Shown here: positions 35,857 to 45,001 of the stretch, one piece after another
Layout: every line of letters starts with the position of its first letter
How positions within the stretch are numbered: the stretch's first letter is position 1
NCBI RefSeq assembly: GCF_017874255.1
Contig: NZ_JAGGLD010000009.1
Location: forward strand, 42,570 to 106,569
Reading direction: 5' to 3'
DNA length: 64,000 bases
Source of the DNA: Paenibacillus shirakamiensis
GTDB taxonomy: Bacteria > Bacillota > Bacilli > Paenibacillales > Paenibacillaceae
Position numbers and translations under genes: made by a program
The notes under the pieces: generated by a model
What the model was told of the DNA's origin: nothing
The model's input: only the letters and a program-made list of their open reading frames with translations
Databases searched by the model: none

Positions 35857-36708
35857 ATGCCCTATTCCTACTATAGAAGTACTTTACTTGAAGAATTGAT
35901 AAGCCAACATTACATAGAACAAGGTTTTCTTACTCCCGAACATTTAGATATTCATTCCATCGCAGCAAGTTTTGATATTGAAGTAATTTACGTAAGCTGC
36001 CACTCATTTTCCGAAAAGGAAGATCGACTTATCTTTCTTAATAAGCATTCGAATGAATTAGAGTTGCGCGAAATTTTCTTACATGAAGTGGGTCATATTG
36101 TTAGGCATGTGGGAGATCAAAGAACACTGCCTGAATTATTTCGAGAGGGGCAAGAAATGGAGGCGGATCAATTCGGGATGTATGCAGCCATTCCTTTTTT
36201 CATGCTCAGAACATGTCCTATACCTGAACCTCGGGAAGAAGCTATTGGATATATCTCGGCTACCTTCAAAGTATCTTTGTCTTTTGCTGCTAAGCGGCTG
36301 GATCAAATTGAACGGCGAGTATTACAAGGGCAATGGGATGCTTTCTTAAGTGTCCCTGCACCTCACAACGTGCCACCTAGAGAAGAGCAACCGATCGAAG
36401 GCATACAAGTCTATGCCTATTATGATACGAATGCAGATGTAGCAGAACCTTCACAAATTCTAGTAGAAGCTAGCGCAGATGCTATGAATGTACATGTAGA
36501 ATTCTTTTTTTCTATAGATGGTCCCTACCAGCGTTATGAGATAGAAGAGACTCCAAGGTATACGTATACCCTTCTTACCGGGGAGGATCTCATATATAAA
36601 AAAGGACAGATTGGACTCAACTTTGCCGTCCTTGCTCTAAAGTATGGGCGATCTGCCAATCGCTTTATTTTACAAATGAGGGATGTTGAACTGATGATGC
36701 ATTTTTGA
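35857..36708 (+). CDS. ImmA/IrrE family metallopeptidase with C-terminal extension
   Basis: The product is 283 residues. The zinc-protease motif HEVGHIVRH (HExxH) lies near residue 75 and the third ligand is probably the Glu of EMEADQFGMYAA. ImmA cleaves its cognate XRE repressor to induce the element. After the peptidase domain (about residues 1-165) there is a roughly 115-residue beta-rich part (YAYYDTNADVAEPSQILVEA, YEIEETPRYTYTLLTGEDL) that I cannot assign and that may sense a signal. CGGAGG precedes the ATG. Confidence 0.88.
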   Translation: MPYSYYRSTLLEELISQHYIEQGFLTPEHLDIHSIAASFDIEVIYVSCHSFSEKEDRLIFLNKHSNELELREIFLHEVGHIVRHVGDQRTLPELFREGQEMEADQFGMYAAIPFFMLRTCPIPEPREEAIGYISATFKVSLSFAAKRLDQIERRVLQGQWDAFLSVPAPHNVPPREEQPIEGIQVYAYYDTNADVAEPSQILVEASADAMNVHVEFFFSIDGPYQRYEIEETPRYTYTLLTGEDLIYKKGQIGLNFAVLALKYGRSANRFILQMRDVELMMHF

Positions 36709-36759
36709 AATGCTGTATAGCTGTCCTTTTGCAGTGCAAATTTCTTGCAGTTTAACAAC

Positions 36760-36805
36760 AAAAGCTCCCTTGTTCCCATTTACAGGACCAAAGGAGCTTT
36801 TTCAC
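36760..36805 (+). terminator. Terminator after the ImmA gene
   Basis: AAAGCTCCCT pairs with AAGGAGCTTT, followed by TTTTT. It lies between convergent genes and also has a T run on the minus strand. Confidence 0.85.
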
Positions 36806-36836
36806 TTATATTTTATACCTTACTTTATTCCTCATT

Positions 36837-38183
36837 CTATTCCTTATTCTCTTCCAACACTTCTTCAGACTTGGATACTAACCTTCGAATATGGATTCGC
36901 AAGATACGAAGGCGAGAAGCTTCGGATACTTCGAATACAAAATTGCCAACTTGAATCTTTTTCCCTTTGACGGGAGACCCTTCTAGTTCTTTGAAAAGCC
37001 AACCTCCAATGGAGTCCACTTCATCGTCTTCAATTTCGATACCCGTCAGGTCATTCACTTCTTCGAGGAGCAATCTCCCATCGACGGAGTAACTTCCATC
37101 GGGCAGCAGTTCGAGCTCTGGACGTTCGTCTTCGAACTCATCATGGAGATCGCCTACAATCTCTTCTAGAATCTCTTCCGCTGTTAATAAGCCCGCCGTT
37201 CCGCCATACTCATCAACCACTAGTGTCATTTGAGCATGTTTTTTCTGCATAAGTCTCAGCACTTGGCTAATCTCCATAGATTCGGGTACGTTCAAAATCG
37301 GACGAATGATGTCTTCTAATCGTTCTGTCGGCTCATGATCAGGAAGTAATAAGTCGGTAATATGTACAAATCCAATAATCTGATCTTTGTCTTCCACGGC
37401 TACCGGATATCTGGAATGCTTCGTTTCACTTACAATCTTCATATTCTCTTGCCAAGATATGTTCGTATATAAGCAGTCCATATCGGTACGAGGCAGCATA
37501 ATTTCACGAGCTAGAAGATCTGAGAAATCAAAGATATTGTCCATTAATTTCATTTCATCTTTATCAATCACGCCACTTTTAGCACTCTGATTCATCAAAA
37601 TTCGAATTTCTTCTTCAGAATGAGCTGCTTCTGCTTCGTTGGCAGGTTCGATGCCTACTAACTTCAAGATTCCATTCGCAGCTGAATTCAATAGCCAGAT
37701 GACCGGCAAGAAAATCTTGTAGAAATACATAAGTGGTGCCGATAGCCAAAGGGTTGTCGATTCTGTTTTTTGGATGGCTAAAGATTTAGGAGCAAGTTCA
37801 CCCAGAACGATGTGAAGGAAGGTAATCACAGCAAATCCTACCGCTACAGATACAGTTGTGATGAGTGTACCATCCGTCACACCCATTTTGTGCATTAACG
37901 GTTCGATGAGAAGTTCAGAAATGGCTGGTTCTCCGACCCAACCCAGTCCAAGTGAAGCCAGCGTAATCCCTAGCTGAGTTGCGGACAGATAGGCGTCCAA
38001 TCTCTGATTGACCTTCAGTGCGAATCCGGCCCGGCGATTCCCTTCGCTCACCAGCTGGGTCAGACGAGACTGCCGCATTTTCACTAAGGAAAATTCAGCA
38101 GCCACGAATACGCCATTTAGGAAGACCAGAACAAATACAATACACAAATTAAGGATTAACTTGCCTATCTCAAATTCTGCCAA
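36837..38183 (-). CDS. HlyC/CorC family membrane protein (DUF21-CBS-CorC)
   Basis: The product is about 448 residues from a TTG at 38183 with AGAGG 8 bases upstream; the frame stays open to 38294 but that part runs into the next gene. An N-terminal DUF21 domain with four hydrophobic segments (VFVLVFLNGVFVAAEFSLVK) is followed by a CBS pair (about 205-330; MLPRTDMDCLY, VVDEYGGTAGLLTAEEILEE) and the C-terminal CorC/HlyC domain. The family is tied to magnesium or cobalt export and tolerance. Confidence 0.92.
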   Translation of the reverse strand: MAEFEIGKLILNLCIVFVLVFLNGVFVAAEFSLVKMRQSRLTQLVSEGNRRAGFALKVNQRLDAYLSATQLGITLASLGLGWVGEPAISELLIEPLMHKMGVTDGTLITTVSVAVGFAVITFLHIVLGELAPKSLAIQKTESTTLWLSAPLMYFYKIFLPVIWLLNSAANGILKLVGIEPANEAEAAHSEEEIRILMNQSAKSGVIDKDEMKLMDNIFDFSDLLAREIMLPRTDMDCLYTNISWQENMKIVSETKHSRYPVAVEDKDQIIGFVHITDLLLPDHEPTERLEDIIRPILNVPESMEISQVLRLMQKKHAQMTLVVDEYGGTAGLLTAEEILEEIVGDLHDEFEDERPELELLPDGSYSVDGRLLLEEVNDLTGIEIEDDEVDSIGGWLFKELEGSPVKGKKIQVGNFVFEVSEASRLRILRIHIRRLVSKSEEVLEENKE

Positions 38184-38202
38184 CAATAACGCCTCTTTTC
38201 TT

Positions 38203-39336
38203 TTATATAATCGCTTGACGCGATTTGAAATCTGTTTGTTTGTAATACATATCCGAGACGAGTAAGTTTGGTCCACAGCATGCGGCAGCATCACAGTGGC
38301 AATTTACAGTCTGGTTCAGAGGATGCGTATCGATCCATTTGTTAAAGATATCATCCAGCTTCTCTCCCATCACATTGCCAAAAGAAGGAATGGCTGCAAA
38401 ATCCGTAACAAATACATCTCCCGTGAACATATTTACATTCACTCGATTCCTTCCATCGGGGTCATTCCGCACCGTAACCATGGGCTCTTTCCGTAGTCTA
38501 CGAACCAATTCCAGATCTTCCATGACGTTACTGCATGCAAAGAAAGGCAACGTGCCAAATAACATCCATACTTTGGGATCACGAGCATCTAGTAACGAAT
38601 GAATCCCTTTACGCATATCTTCTAAGGATAGGACAGGTAGCCCTTCAGCAAAATCTGCTGCATACATAGGATGCACTTCGTGCCGCTGACAGCCCATATC
38701 TAGAATCAACTTGTGAATCTCCGGTAATTTTTCATGTGTTCGGTAATTAATCATGGTCTCCGCACTAATGAACATTCCAGCTGCGCTAAGCCGCTGTGTA
38801 TTCTCAATCATGGCATGATACATACGATCACTTACCTCACGACGAACTGGATGCCCACTTCGTGCAAATCCTACCTCATGGAAATCTTCCGGTCCCGTGT
38901 AGTTAAAAGAGATATGCATTACATCTAAATAAGGGAGAAGTTGTTCATATCGTTCATAATCTAACGTTAGATTCGAATTGATCTGTGTTTTGATTCCACG
39001 CTCCGAGGCATACCGAAGTAATGGAATGATTTTGTCTTCGACCGTTTGTTTGCGAAATGTAGGTTCTCCGCCTGTGATACTTATGGTTCTCAAATGCTCC
39101 ACCTCATCCAGACGACGTAACATCAGCTCCAGTGGAATTTGCTCAGGCTCCTTCATGACAAGACTATCCCCTACTGCGCAGTGCTCACAGCGCATATTAC
39201 ATAGGTTCGTGATCGTCATCTCTACGCTGGTCAGCATATGCCGGCCGTGCATTCGAAGAGAATGAATAGGATCCCATGGATCATTAGCTGGACTCATCGA
39301 AGGGTAAATCTGTGTTGCTGAATTAACTATACTCAT
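38203..39336 (-). CDS. yfkAB: Radical SAM protein, YfkAB type
   Basis: The product is 377 residues from the ATG at 39336 with AAGGTG 8 bases upstream. The radical-SAM cluster motif is CNMRCEHC, followed by ITGGEPTFR. The C-terminal tail has a second cysteine set (NCHCDAAACCGPNLL), as in the fused YfkA/YfkB proteins described as radical SAM with an extra CxC-type motif. The reaction is unknown; the auxiliary cysteines probably bind a second cluster. Confidence 0.9.
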   Translation of the reverse strand: MSIVNSATQIYPSMSPANDPWDPIHSLRMHGRHMLTSVEMTITNLCNMRCEHCAVGDSLVMKEPEQIPLELMLRRLDEVEHLRTISITGGEPTFRKQTVEDKIIPLLRYASERGIKTQINSNLTLDYERYEQLLPYLDVMHISFNYTGPEDFHEVGFARSGHPVRREVSDRMYHAMIENTQRLSAAGMFISAETMINYRTHEKLPEIHKLILDMGCQRHEVHPMYAADFAEGLPVLSLEDMRKGIHSLLDARDPKVWMLFGTLPFFACSNVMEDLELVRRLRKEPMVTVRNDPDGRNRVNVNMFTGDVFVTDFAAIPSFGNVMGEKLDDIFNKWIDTHPLNQTVNCHCDAAACCGPNLLVSDMYYKQTDFKSRQAII

Positions 39337-39428
39337 AATGTACACACCTTATTTCTATTGTTAAACCTAACAAGTAATTTTTCTTAACTTTCATCATACC
39401 ACGATCCGTAAAAATCCGCACAGTCAGC

Positions 39429-39455
39429 AAAAACCCGCCCCTTAAAGGGACGGGC
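39429..39455 (-). terminator. Terminator after HD-GYP gene
   Basis: Minus-strand CCCGTCCC/GGGGCGGG hairpin followed by TTTTTG, 20 bases beyond the stop. Confidence 0.88.
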
Positions 39456-39474
39456 CAAGCTTAGCTCCATGCAG

Positions 39475-40578
39475 TTAGGCATAAATCATTTCCATCATAC
39501 TACCTTCAACTTGAGTAATAACAATAGATAATTGGGTAGCTAGATCAATTTCATAAGGAGCAGATACATCCTGTCCGTAGCTGTCCTCAAAAATTCTAAT
39601 AACTGGACGCTGAGGTACATCAGAATTGATCTTTACGACAACCCCACGTTCACCCGTGCTCAACTTTGCAGTAATTCCTAACGGGTATACAGCTACATGA
39701 TCCCGAAAAATTTCAAGTTTTTCTTTCTCATATAAGGTTCCACACCCTGCATACAACATCTCAGATGCCTGATGCGGAAGAAGTGCGGTCTGATATACTC
39801 GGTGCGTGGTCATCGCATCATAAGAATCTGCAATTCCAATCCACTTGGCATAGTCATGAATCTCATGTTGATGAAGTCCCCGCGGATAACCACTGCCATT
39901 GATTCGTTCATGGTGCTGAAGAGCACAATGGGCGGCCAATAGTGGAATGCCAGGTTCATCTTTAAGAAGACGGTACCCAATATTTGCATGGCTTTTCACA
40001 ATTTCGAATTCCGCAGCGGTTAGCTTACCCGGCTTCATCAGCAGCGCAGGCGAGATCTTCGTTTTTCCAAAGTCATGGAGCAAAGCACCCAACCCTAGTA
40101 TAGCTAGATCATCTTTGCTGTAGCCATGCACCTTACCCAGCAGAATAGTATAAATACAAACGTTAAGTGAATGACGATACAAATATTGATCTGTGCTGTT
40201 AATATTCATGAGCATAATCATGACATTCTCACGCGAAGAGAGGTCATCGAGAATATTCTCCACAACTTTCAAGAAGGTTTTGCCTAGAAAAGGATAGACA
40301 AAACCTTTCATCGACGTATCCATCATCTTACGAAAGTTGTGGCGAATTTCGTGCATGGCCTGACGATTCGTCTCATCCGAGATCATTTCTGGAATGTCGA
40401 TATCTTCCGTTAATTGATCTGCGACATAAACCTGATTCAATCCTAATTCACTTAACCTGCGTATTAGACTGCTGGTGAGTTCTGCATTCTCAGACAGAAG
40501 CGTAAGACCTTCATCATTATAGATTTTTTTGGCCAGCTTCATTCCAGGCTGGAGCGATGTAACTGGTAATAAACGCAC
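39475..40578 (-). CDS. HD-GYP domain protein (first of two)
   Basis: The product is 367 residues from a GTG at 40578 that has GGAG 8 bases upstream; a GTG three codons earlier sits on the ribosome site. The N-terminal 110 residues are a small sensor-like region with LLPVTSLQPGMKLAKKI. The HD-GYP core follows with HSLNVCIY, LLHDFGKTKI, HHERINGSGYPRGL and SYDAMTTHRVYQ. HD-GYP enzymes hydrolyse cyclic di-GMP; all key His, Asp and GYP residues are present. It follows uppP by 34 bases on the same strand. Confidence 0.92.
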   Translation of the reverse strand: MRLLPVTSLQPGMKLAKKIYNDEGLTLLSENAELTSSLIRRLSELGLNQVYVADQLTEDIDIPEMISDETNRQAMHEIRHNFRKMMDTSMKGFVYPFLGKTFLKVVENILDDLSSRENVMIMLMNINSTDQYLYRHSLNVCIYTILLGKVHGYSKDDLAILGLGALLHDFGKTKISPALLMKPGKLTAAEFEIVKSHANIGYRLLKDEPGIPLLAAHCALQHHERINGSGYPRGLHQHEIHDYAKWIGIADSYDAMTTHRVYQTALLPHQASEMLYAGCGTLYEKEKLEIFRDHVAVYPLGITAKLSTGERGVVVKINSDVPQRPVIRIFEDSYGQDVSAPYEIDLATQLSIVITQVEGSMMEMIYA

Positions 40579-40612
40579 TAAGTTCACTCCATCTCAACAA
40601 TAATAAGCCGGT

Positions 40613-41440
40613 TTAGTTCATAATAAAAATCCAGAATAAGGCGGCAAGCACGAACCGGTAATATGCGAAGTGCCTTAATTTAATTTTTTGAAGCAAGTTC
40701 AAGAAGGCTACTACTACAATATACGCTACTACGAATGCCACTATAAATCCGAGTATAAAATAACCTAAAGCTCCACCAGTAATATACTTGTATGATTCCA
40801 GCAATTCATATCCTGAGGCTGCACACATCATTGGAATCGCGATCAGGAACGAGAAATCTGCGGATGCTCGATAACTTGCTCCACTTAACATCCCCCCCGC
40901 AATGGTAGAACCCGAACGCGAAAATCCAGGCCACAGAATGGATATACATTGATAAAACCCAATTAGAAGCGCTTGTCTATACGTTAGATGATCGATTTCC
41001 TTCGCTGTAACGCGCGCTTTATTATTACCGAACCACTCTGCGAAAATCATGAACAAACCGCCGACTACGAGAGCCCCTATAACCGTACCTGCACTGAACA
41101 GATCTTTGATCTGATGACGGAAAATAAAAGCAATGACTAGACCAGGTAGACATCCTAAAATAATGTGAACTAAATTGAGACGCTGAGATGGCACTTGATT
41201 CTTAAATAATGGTTTTGTTTTTGTAATACCGAGTAGATTAAGAATACGTTCCCGGTACACAATGGCTATGGCAAGAATAGCACCCAACTGAATAATGATT
41301 TCAAAAGTTTTCATTTCAGGAGATTGATCATTGAATCCTAATAATTTTGCGGTTAGTATCATATGCCCTGTTGAAGAGACTGGGATAAATTCAGTTAGCC
41401 CCTCCACGATACCTAAAATAATTGCTACAAATATACTCAT
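40613..41440 (-). CDS. uppP: Undecaprenyl-diphosphatase
   Basis: The product is 275 residues, a polytopic membrane protein. Signatures are EGLTEFIPVSSTGHM near residue 13 and GFSRSGSTIAGGML near residue 170. It dephosphorylates undecaprenyl pyrophosphate, recycling the lipid carrier for wall synthesis, and its overexpression gives bacitracin resistance. AGGAGGA precedes the ATG. It lies between a YunD-like gene and the HD-GYP gene and may be co-transcribed with both. Confidence 0.96.
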   Translation of the reverse strand: MSIFVAIILGIVEGLTEFIPVSSTGHMILTAKLLGFNDQSPEMKTFEIIIQLGAILAIAIVYRERILNLLGITKTKPLFKNQVPSQRLNLVHIILGCLPGLVIAFIFRHQIKDLFSAGTVIGALVVGGLFMIFAEWFGNNKARVTAKEIDHLTYRQALLIGFYQCISILWPGFSRSGSTIAGGMLSGASYRASADFSFLIAIPMMCAASGYELLESYKYITGGALGYFILGFIVAFVVAYIVVVAFLNLLQKIKLRHFAYYRFVLAALFWIFIMN

Positions 41441-41501
41441 AATATCCTCCTGAATTAAAATATAGGCATTACATCATATTATCGGCAGAACCGATGAAAC
41501 T

Positions 41502-42956
41502 TTACATGAATTCGCATTTATTCTTCGGAATCCATCGCTCCAAATAGGAAGCCTCTACAGCACCGGGTATTTGCAGTTCCAACCTCAATAGATCTCGAAG
41601 AAATTCCGGTAAAATATATTCTCTTTGCGTGCCTTGCTTCAAGCGCTCGTAACCAATACCAAAGGTGAACATATCTAATGTTCCCACGATATATTCCTTT
41701 TCCTTTTGCAGCGGGACGCCCTGCAAGCTTACCTCAAGAATGCGCTCATAAGGAGGAGCCAGCGGATCATAAAGAACTTCGATTCCATCCACGGCTATCC
41801 CGCCAAGCACTTTACCTCGGAATCCAAATCCATAAATTACTTTTTGCGTAAATTCTGGAAGAAGCGACTGCTCCAGGCTATAGAGAATATCCTCTCCTTT
41901 CAGATACATTCGGCAAGGATTAATAGGAGATGGGCATAAGGCATGCAAATCCCGCTCTGTAATATCTCCTTGGTGTAATTCGCCTAGTAGCTGTCCAGAA
42001 TTAACTAGCGATATTTCACTTTGCGTGAATCTTCGCACAGCTTGGGCAAGAAGATTGGGGAAGGGAGACTCAACATTATAATCAATACTCAGCACATGGT
42101 TAGTAATTGCCACGGTATGATTCATCTGTACCATAGCTTGTTCTCTATGCATGGCTATAGACTGCTTAACTAGTATATCCTCCGGTCCAGCGACCACAGG
42201 AATACTTTGACCTGATACAATGTATGCTTGACCAGTCAAGTTATTCTTTTGAAGTATAACCTTTCCCAGATAATGCCCGAACTTCTCAGCTGCGGCAAGT
42301 GTCGTCTCCCCAACTACTAAAGATTTTTCGAGAAGATGATGCGTATGACCACCTAAAATAAGATCAATGCCAGGGACGTGCATGGCTAGCTCCTTATCCG
42401 TGGGTAACCCCAAGTGAGACAGAATGACAATCAGATCTACTTCCGAACGAATCTGCTCCACCTGAGATCGAATGGATTCCAAAGGATCTAAAACTGTCCA
42501 GCCTAATAAGTCATAAAAATCTGGATAGGGCGCTGTCGCTCCAATTACACCGAAGCGTATACTTCCTTTTTGCAGCAGAACATGGCGATTCATCCATAGA
42601 GGGGGAAGCTCGGTATGTGCTTCGTGAATATTGCAACATACAACAGGGCAGGTCAATCCTGCATAGGCTTGTTCAAGCATTTCCGCAGTGAATGTTAGCC
42701 CTTCATTATTCCCGATCGTTACCGCATCATAGTTCATCAGATTCATGACATCGATATTGGCTTGTCCCTTTGAACCTTCCGTCTCCAAAGCCATTCGATC
42801 CATATGGTCTCCAATATCAAAGACCAGCATATGCTCCGTCGTGCTGTGACGTTCATCTTGAATCATCTGAGCAATGCGGGGCATAGCTTCAAAATGACTG
42901 TGCAGATCATTGGTATGGACAATAGTTAGCATTTCCTGATTTGACTTCACCCGCAT
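41502..42956 (-). CDS. yunD: Metallophosphoesterase / 5'-nucleotidase family, YunD-like
   Basis: The product is 484 residues. The metal-binding motifs are TIVHTNDLHSHFE, VFDIGDHMD, GNNEGL, ILSHLG and LGGHTHH. A 5'-nucleotidase C-terminal domain follows (about 300-470; LVNSGQLLGELHQGDITERD). No signal peptide is present, unlike secreted UshA-type enzymes, so it should act in the cytoplasm like YunD, dephosphorylating a nucleotide or sugar nucleotide. GGAGGCG precedes the ATG. Confidence 0.9.
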   Translation of the reverse strand: MRVKSNQEMLTIVHTNDLHSHFEAMPRIAQMIQDERHSTTEHMLVFDIGDHMDRMALETEGSKGQANIDVMNLMNYDAVTIGNNEGLTFTAEMLEQAYAGLTCPVVCCNIHEAHTELPPLWMNRHVLLQKGSIRFGVIGATAPYPDFYDLLGWTVLDPLESIRSQVEQIRSEVDLIVILSHLGLPTDKELAMHVPGIDLILGGHTHHLLEKSLVVGETTLAAAEKFGHYLGKVILQKNNLTGQAYIVSGQSIPVVAGPEDILVKQSIAMHREQAMVQMNHTVAITNHVLSIDYNVESPFPNLLAQAVRRFTQSEISLVNSGQLLGELHQGDITERDLHALCPSPINPCRMYLKGEDILYSLEQSLLPEFTQKVIYGFGFRGKVLGGIAVDGIEVLYDPLAPPYERILEVSLQGVPLQKEKEYIVGTLDMFTFGIGYERLKQGTQREYILPEFLRDLLRLELQIPGAVEASYLERWIPKNKCEFM

Positions 42957-43063
42957 GAACGCCTCCTTTGGCTAATGTTGGAGTTTTCACCCGTCTATCC
43001 TCTCGTTCTACTATCTATGATATATTAAAAGGGTTCTAAAAGCATAATAAGGAGAATACCAAC

Positions 43064-43801
43064 ATGCATATTACCATACACTTGTTCGCGGGTCTCGCTG
43101 ACCGACTAGGCACGTCCACGTTGCAATTAGATATCCCCACTACCACGCTAACTGTTAATGAATTAAAGGAATTTTTATATACAGCTTATCCTTCAGCAAC
43201 CTCACAGCTCCAAGTTTCTTTTGTAGCTGTCAATCAAGAATATGCCCTTCCTGAAAGACCCATTCACTCGAGTGATGAAATTGCCCTCATTCCTCCCGTA
43301 TCCGGAGGTGAAGAGACAGCAGAGCAACATCATAACGTAACCGAACACGCTACGGAGGACGGAATGTATGTAATTACTTCCAACCCCCTACAAGTAGATC
43401 AAGTCACTTCGAAAGTCATTCATCGAAATCACGGAGCTACCCTATCCTTTGTGGGAACGACACGAGAAATGACAGGTGAACAGAAGACCATTCACTTGGA
43501 ATATGAAGCTTACATTCCCATGGCGCTTACAGCCTTGCAGAACATTGGGCTTGAAGTCCATCATAAATGGCCAGGTACCCTCTGTGCAATAAGCCATAGA
43601 ATAGGTGTAGTTCATGTCTCGGAGATCAGCGTAATTATCGCCGTCTCTTCCCCACATAGAGATGCTTGTTATGAAGCTAGCCGCTATGCCATAGAACGTC
43701 TAAAAAATACAGTCCCGATCTGGAAAAAGGAAATTTGGGACAATGGTTCTACTTGGCTGGGATATCAACAAGGACCTTGGAATCCCCTTGAACCGAATTG
43801 A
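43064..43801 (+). CDS. MoaD-MoaE fusion, molybdopterin synthase
   Basis: The product is 245 residues. Residues 1-82 are a full MoaD with the ubiquitin-like fold ending ALIPPVSGG, and residues 100-245 are MoaE (TLSFVGTTRE, EYEAYIPMAL, HRIGVVHVSEISVII, WKKEIWDNGSTWLGY with the active-site lysines). MoaD must expose its Gly-Gly C terminus to carry the thiocarboxylate, so an internal Gly-Gly implies cleavage, as reported for M. tuberculosis MoaX. AAGGAG precedes the ATG. No other molybdopterin gene is in the window. Confidence 0.92.
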   Translation: MHITIHLFAGLADRLGTSTLQLDIPTTTLTVNELKEFLYTAYPSATSQLQVSFVAVNQEYALPERPIHSSDEIALIPPVSGGEETAEQHHNVTEHATEDGMYVITSNPLQVDQVTSKVIHRNHGATLSFVGTTREMTGEQKTIHLEYEAYIPMALTALQNIGLEVHHKWPGTLCAISHRIGVVHVSEISVIIAVSSPHRDACYEASRYAIERLKNTVPIWKKEIWDNGSTWLGYQQGPWNPLEPN

Positions 43802-43823
43802 CACCTCTAAAGGGTGTCCTTTT
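43800..43823 (+). terminator. Terminator after the MoaD-MoaE gene
   Basis: ACACC/GGGTGT hairpin followed by CCTTTT, starting at the stop codon. Confidence 0.75.
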
Positions 43824-43902
43824 CCCCATTAAAGCATTGTCACACCAAAAATTACCTGATAAAATCAGACTATCCCACAACCATCAGGAATGAGGCCAAG
43901 CC

Positions 43903-44940
43903 ATGAGAAAGCACGTAATGGAAGTCAACCCCGGCGACCTACTTGAGAGTGACATTTTCAATGATAATGGCGTATTTGTTCTTCGCAAAGGTACCCCACT
44001 CACGAGCGAGTCCATCGTTAAGCTTGTACAACACAACATAGACTACGTAGATATCGAGCATGTAGAAGATATAACTGAAGAACCACACCAGACTTCATCT
44101 CTTCAGAAGCTTGAACCTCAATTCAATGAGGCCATACATGCCTTTGAATCTATTTTTCTAGAGGCTTTAACCACAGGGAAATTCGATGAACGTGATGTCG
44201 ATGATCTTCTTCAGCCTATCATGCATGAATTAACGGATCAAAAAGATGTAGTGTCACTGCTTCTAATGTTAGATCGTAAGGATAATTATACATACAACCA
44301 TTCTATGCAAGTAGGCATGCTCTCTTATTATATTGCCTTATGGCTTGGTTATTCCCAGCCGAATGCATACAAAGCAGGTAAAGCAGGTTTTCTACACGAT
44401 ATCGGCAAGAGCAAAATTCCAGATGAAATTCTGAACAAACCAGGCAAGCTCACACCCGAAGAATATGAAATTATCAAATTACATACCCTACATGGTTACG
44501 AAATTATTCGCAATTCCGTTCAAGATGAATTAACCGCCCAAGTGGCCTTGCAGCACCATGAACGAGAAGATGGTACAGGATATCCGAACGGCCTGAGGGA
44601 CGAACAAATCCATCCTTTTGCTAAGATCACTGCCATCGCAGACGTATATAGCGCCATGACCTCCAATCGCGTCTACCAGAATAAAAAAGAACTCATTTCT
44701 GTACTACATGAATTGTACAGGCTTAGCTTCGGTAAATTCAACCCTGAGGCCACGCAGGCCTTCATTCGCCACATGATCCCGAATTTTATAGGTAAGAAGG
44801 TTCGCCTTTCCTCTGGAGAACTTGGCTCCATCGTCATGACCAACCCTGCAGATTTCTTTCGCCCTCTCGTCAAGACCGAGACGCGTTTCGCCGATCTATC
44901 TCGTGAATCTCATATTGATATACAGGAGATATTTATCTGA
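43903..44940 (+). CDS. HD-GYP domain protein (second of two)
   Basis: The product is 345 residues, same architecture as the HD-GYP protein 3 kb away: an N-terminal region with VNPGDLLESDIFNDNGVFVL, then the HD-GYP core with HSMQVGMLSYYIALWLGY, FLHDIGKSKIPDEIL, HHEREDGTGYPNGL and VYSAMTSNRVYQ. The catalytic residues are complete, so cyclic di-GMP hydrolysis is expected. It lacks a receiver domain. An AGGAATGAGG site precedes the ATG and a strong terminator follows. Confidence 0.93.
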   Translation: MRKHVMEVNPGDLLESDIFNDNGVFVLRKGTPLTSESIVKLVQHNIDYVDIEHVEDITEEPHQTSSLQKLEPQFNEAIHAFESIFLEALTTGKFDERDVDDLLQPIMHELTDQKDVVSLLLMLDRKDNYTYNHSMQVGMLSYYIALWLGYSQPNAYKAGKAGFLHDIGKSKIPDEILNKPGKLTPEEYEIIKLHTLHGYEIIRNSVQDELTAQVALQHHEREDGTGYPNGLRDEQIHPFAKITAIADVYSAMTSNRVYQNKKELISVLHELYRLSFGKFNPEATQAFIRHMIPNFIGKKVRLSSGELGSIVMTNPADFFRPLVKTETRFADLSRESHIDIQEIFI

Positions 44941-44955
44941 ATACTAGATCTACAC

Positions 44956-45001
44956 AAAGAAATCCAAACATCATTAATGATATTTGGATTTCTTTTTTTT
45001 A
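44956..45001 (+). terminator. Terminator after the second HD-GYP gene
   Basis: AAGAAATCCAAA pairs with TTTGGATTTCTT, followed by eight T. Confidence 0.93.

Noticed and set aside
36710..36970. Plus-strand frames after the ImmA gene
   Set aside because: They cross a strong terminator and the 3' end of the CorC-family gene.
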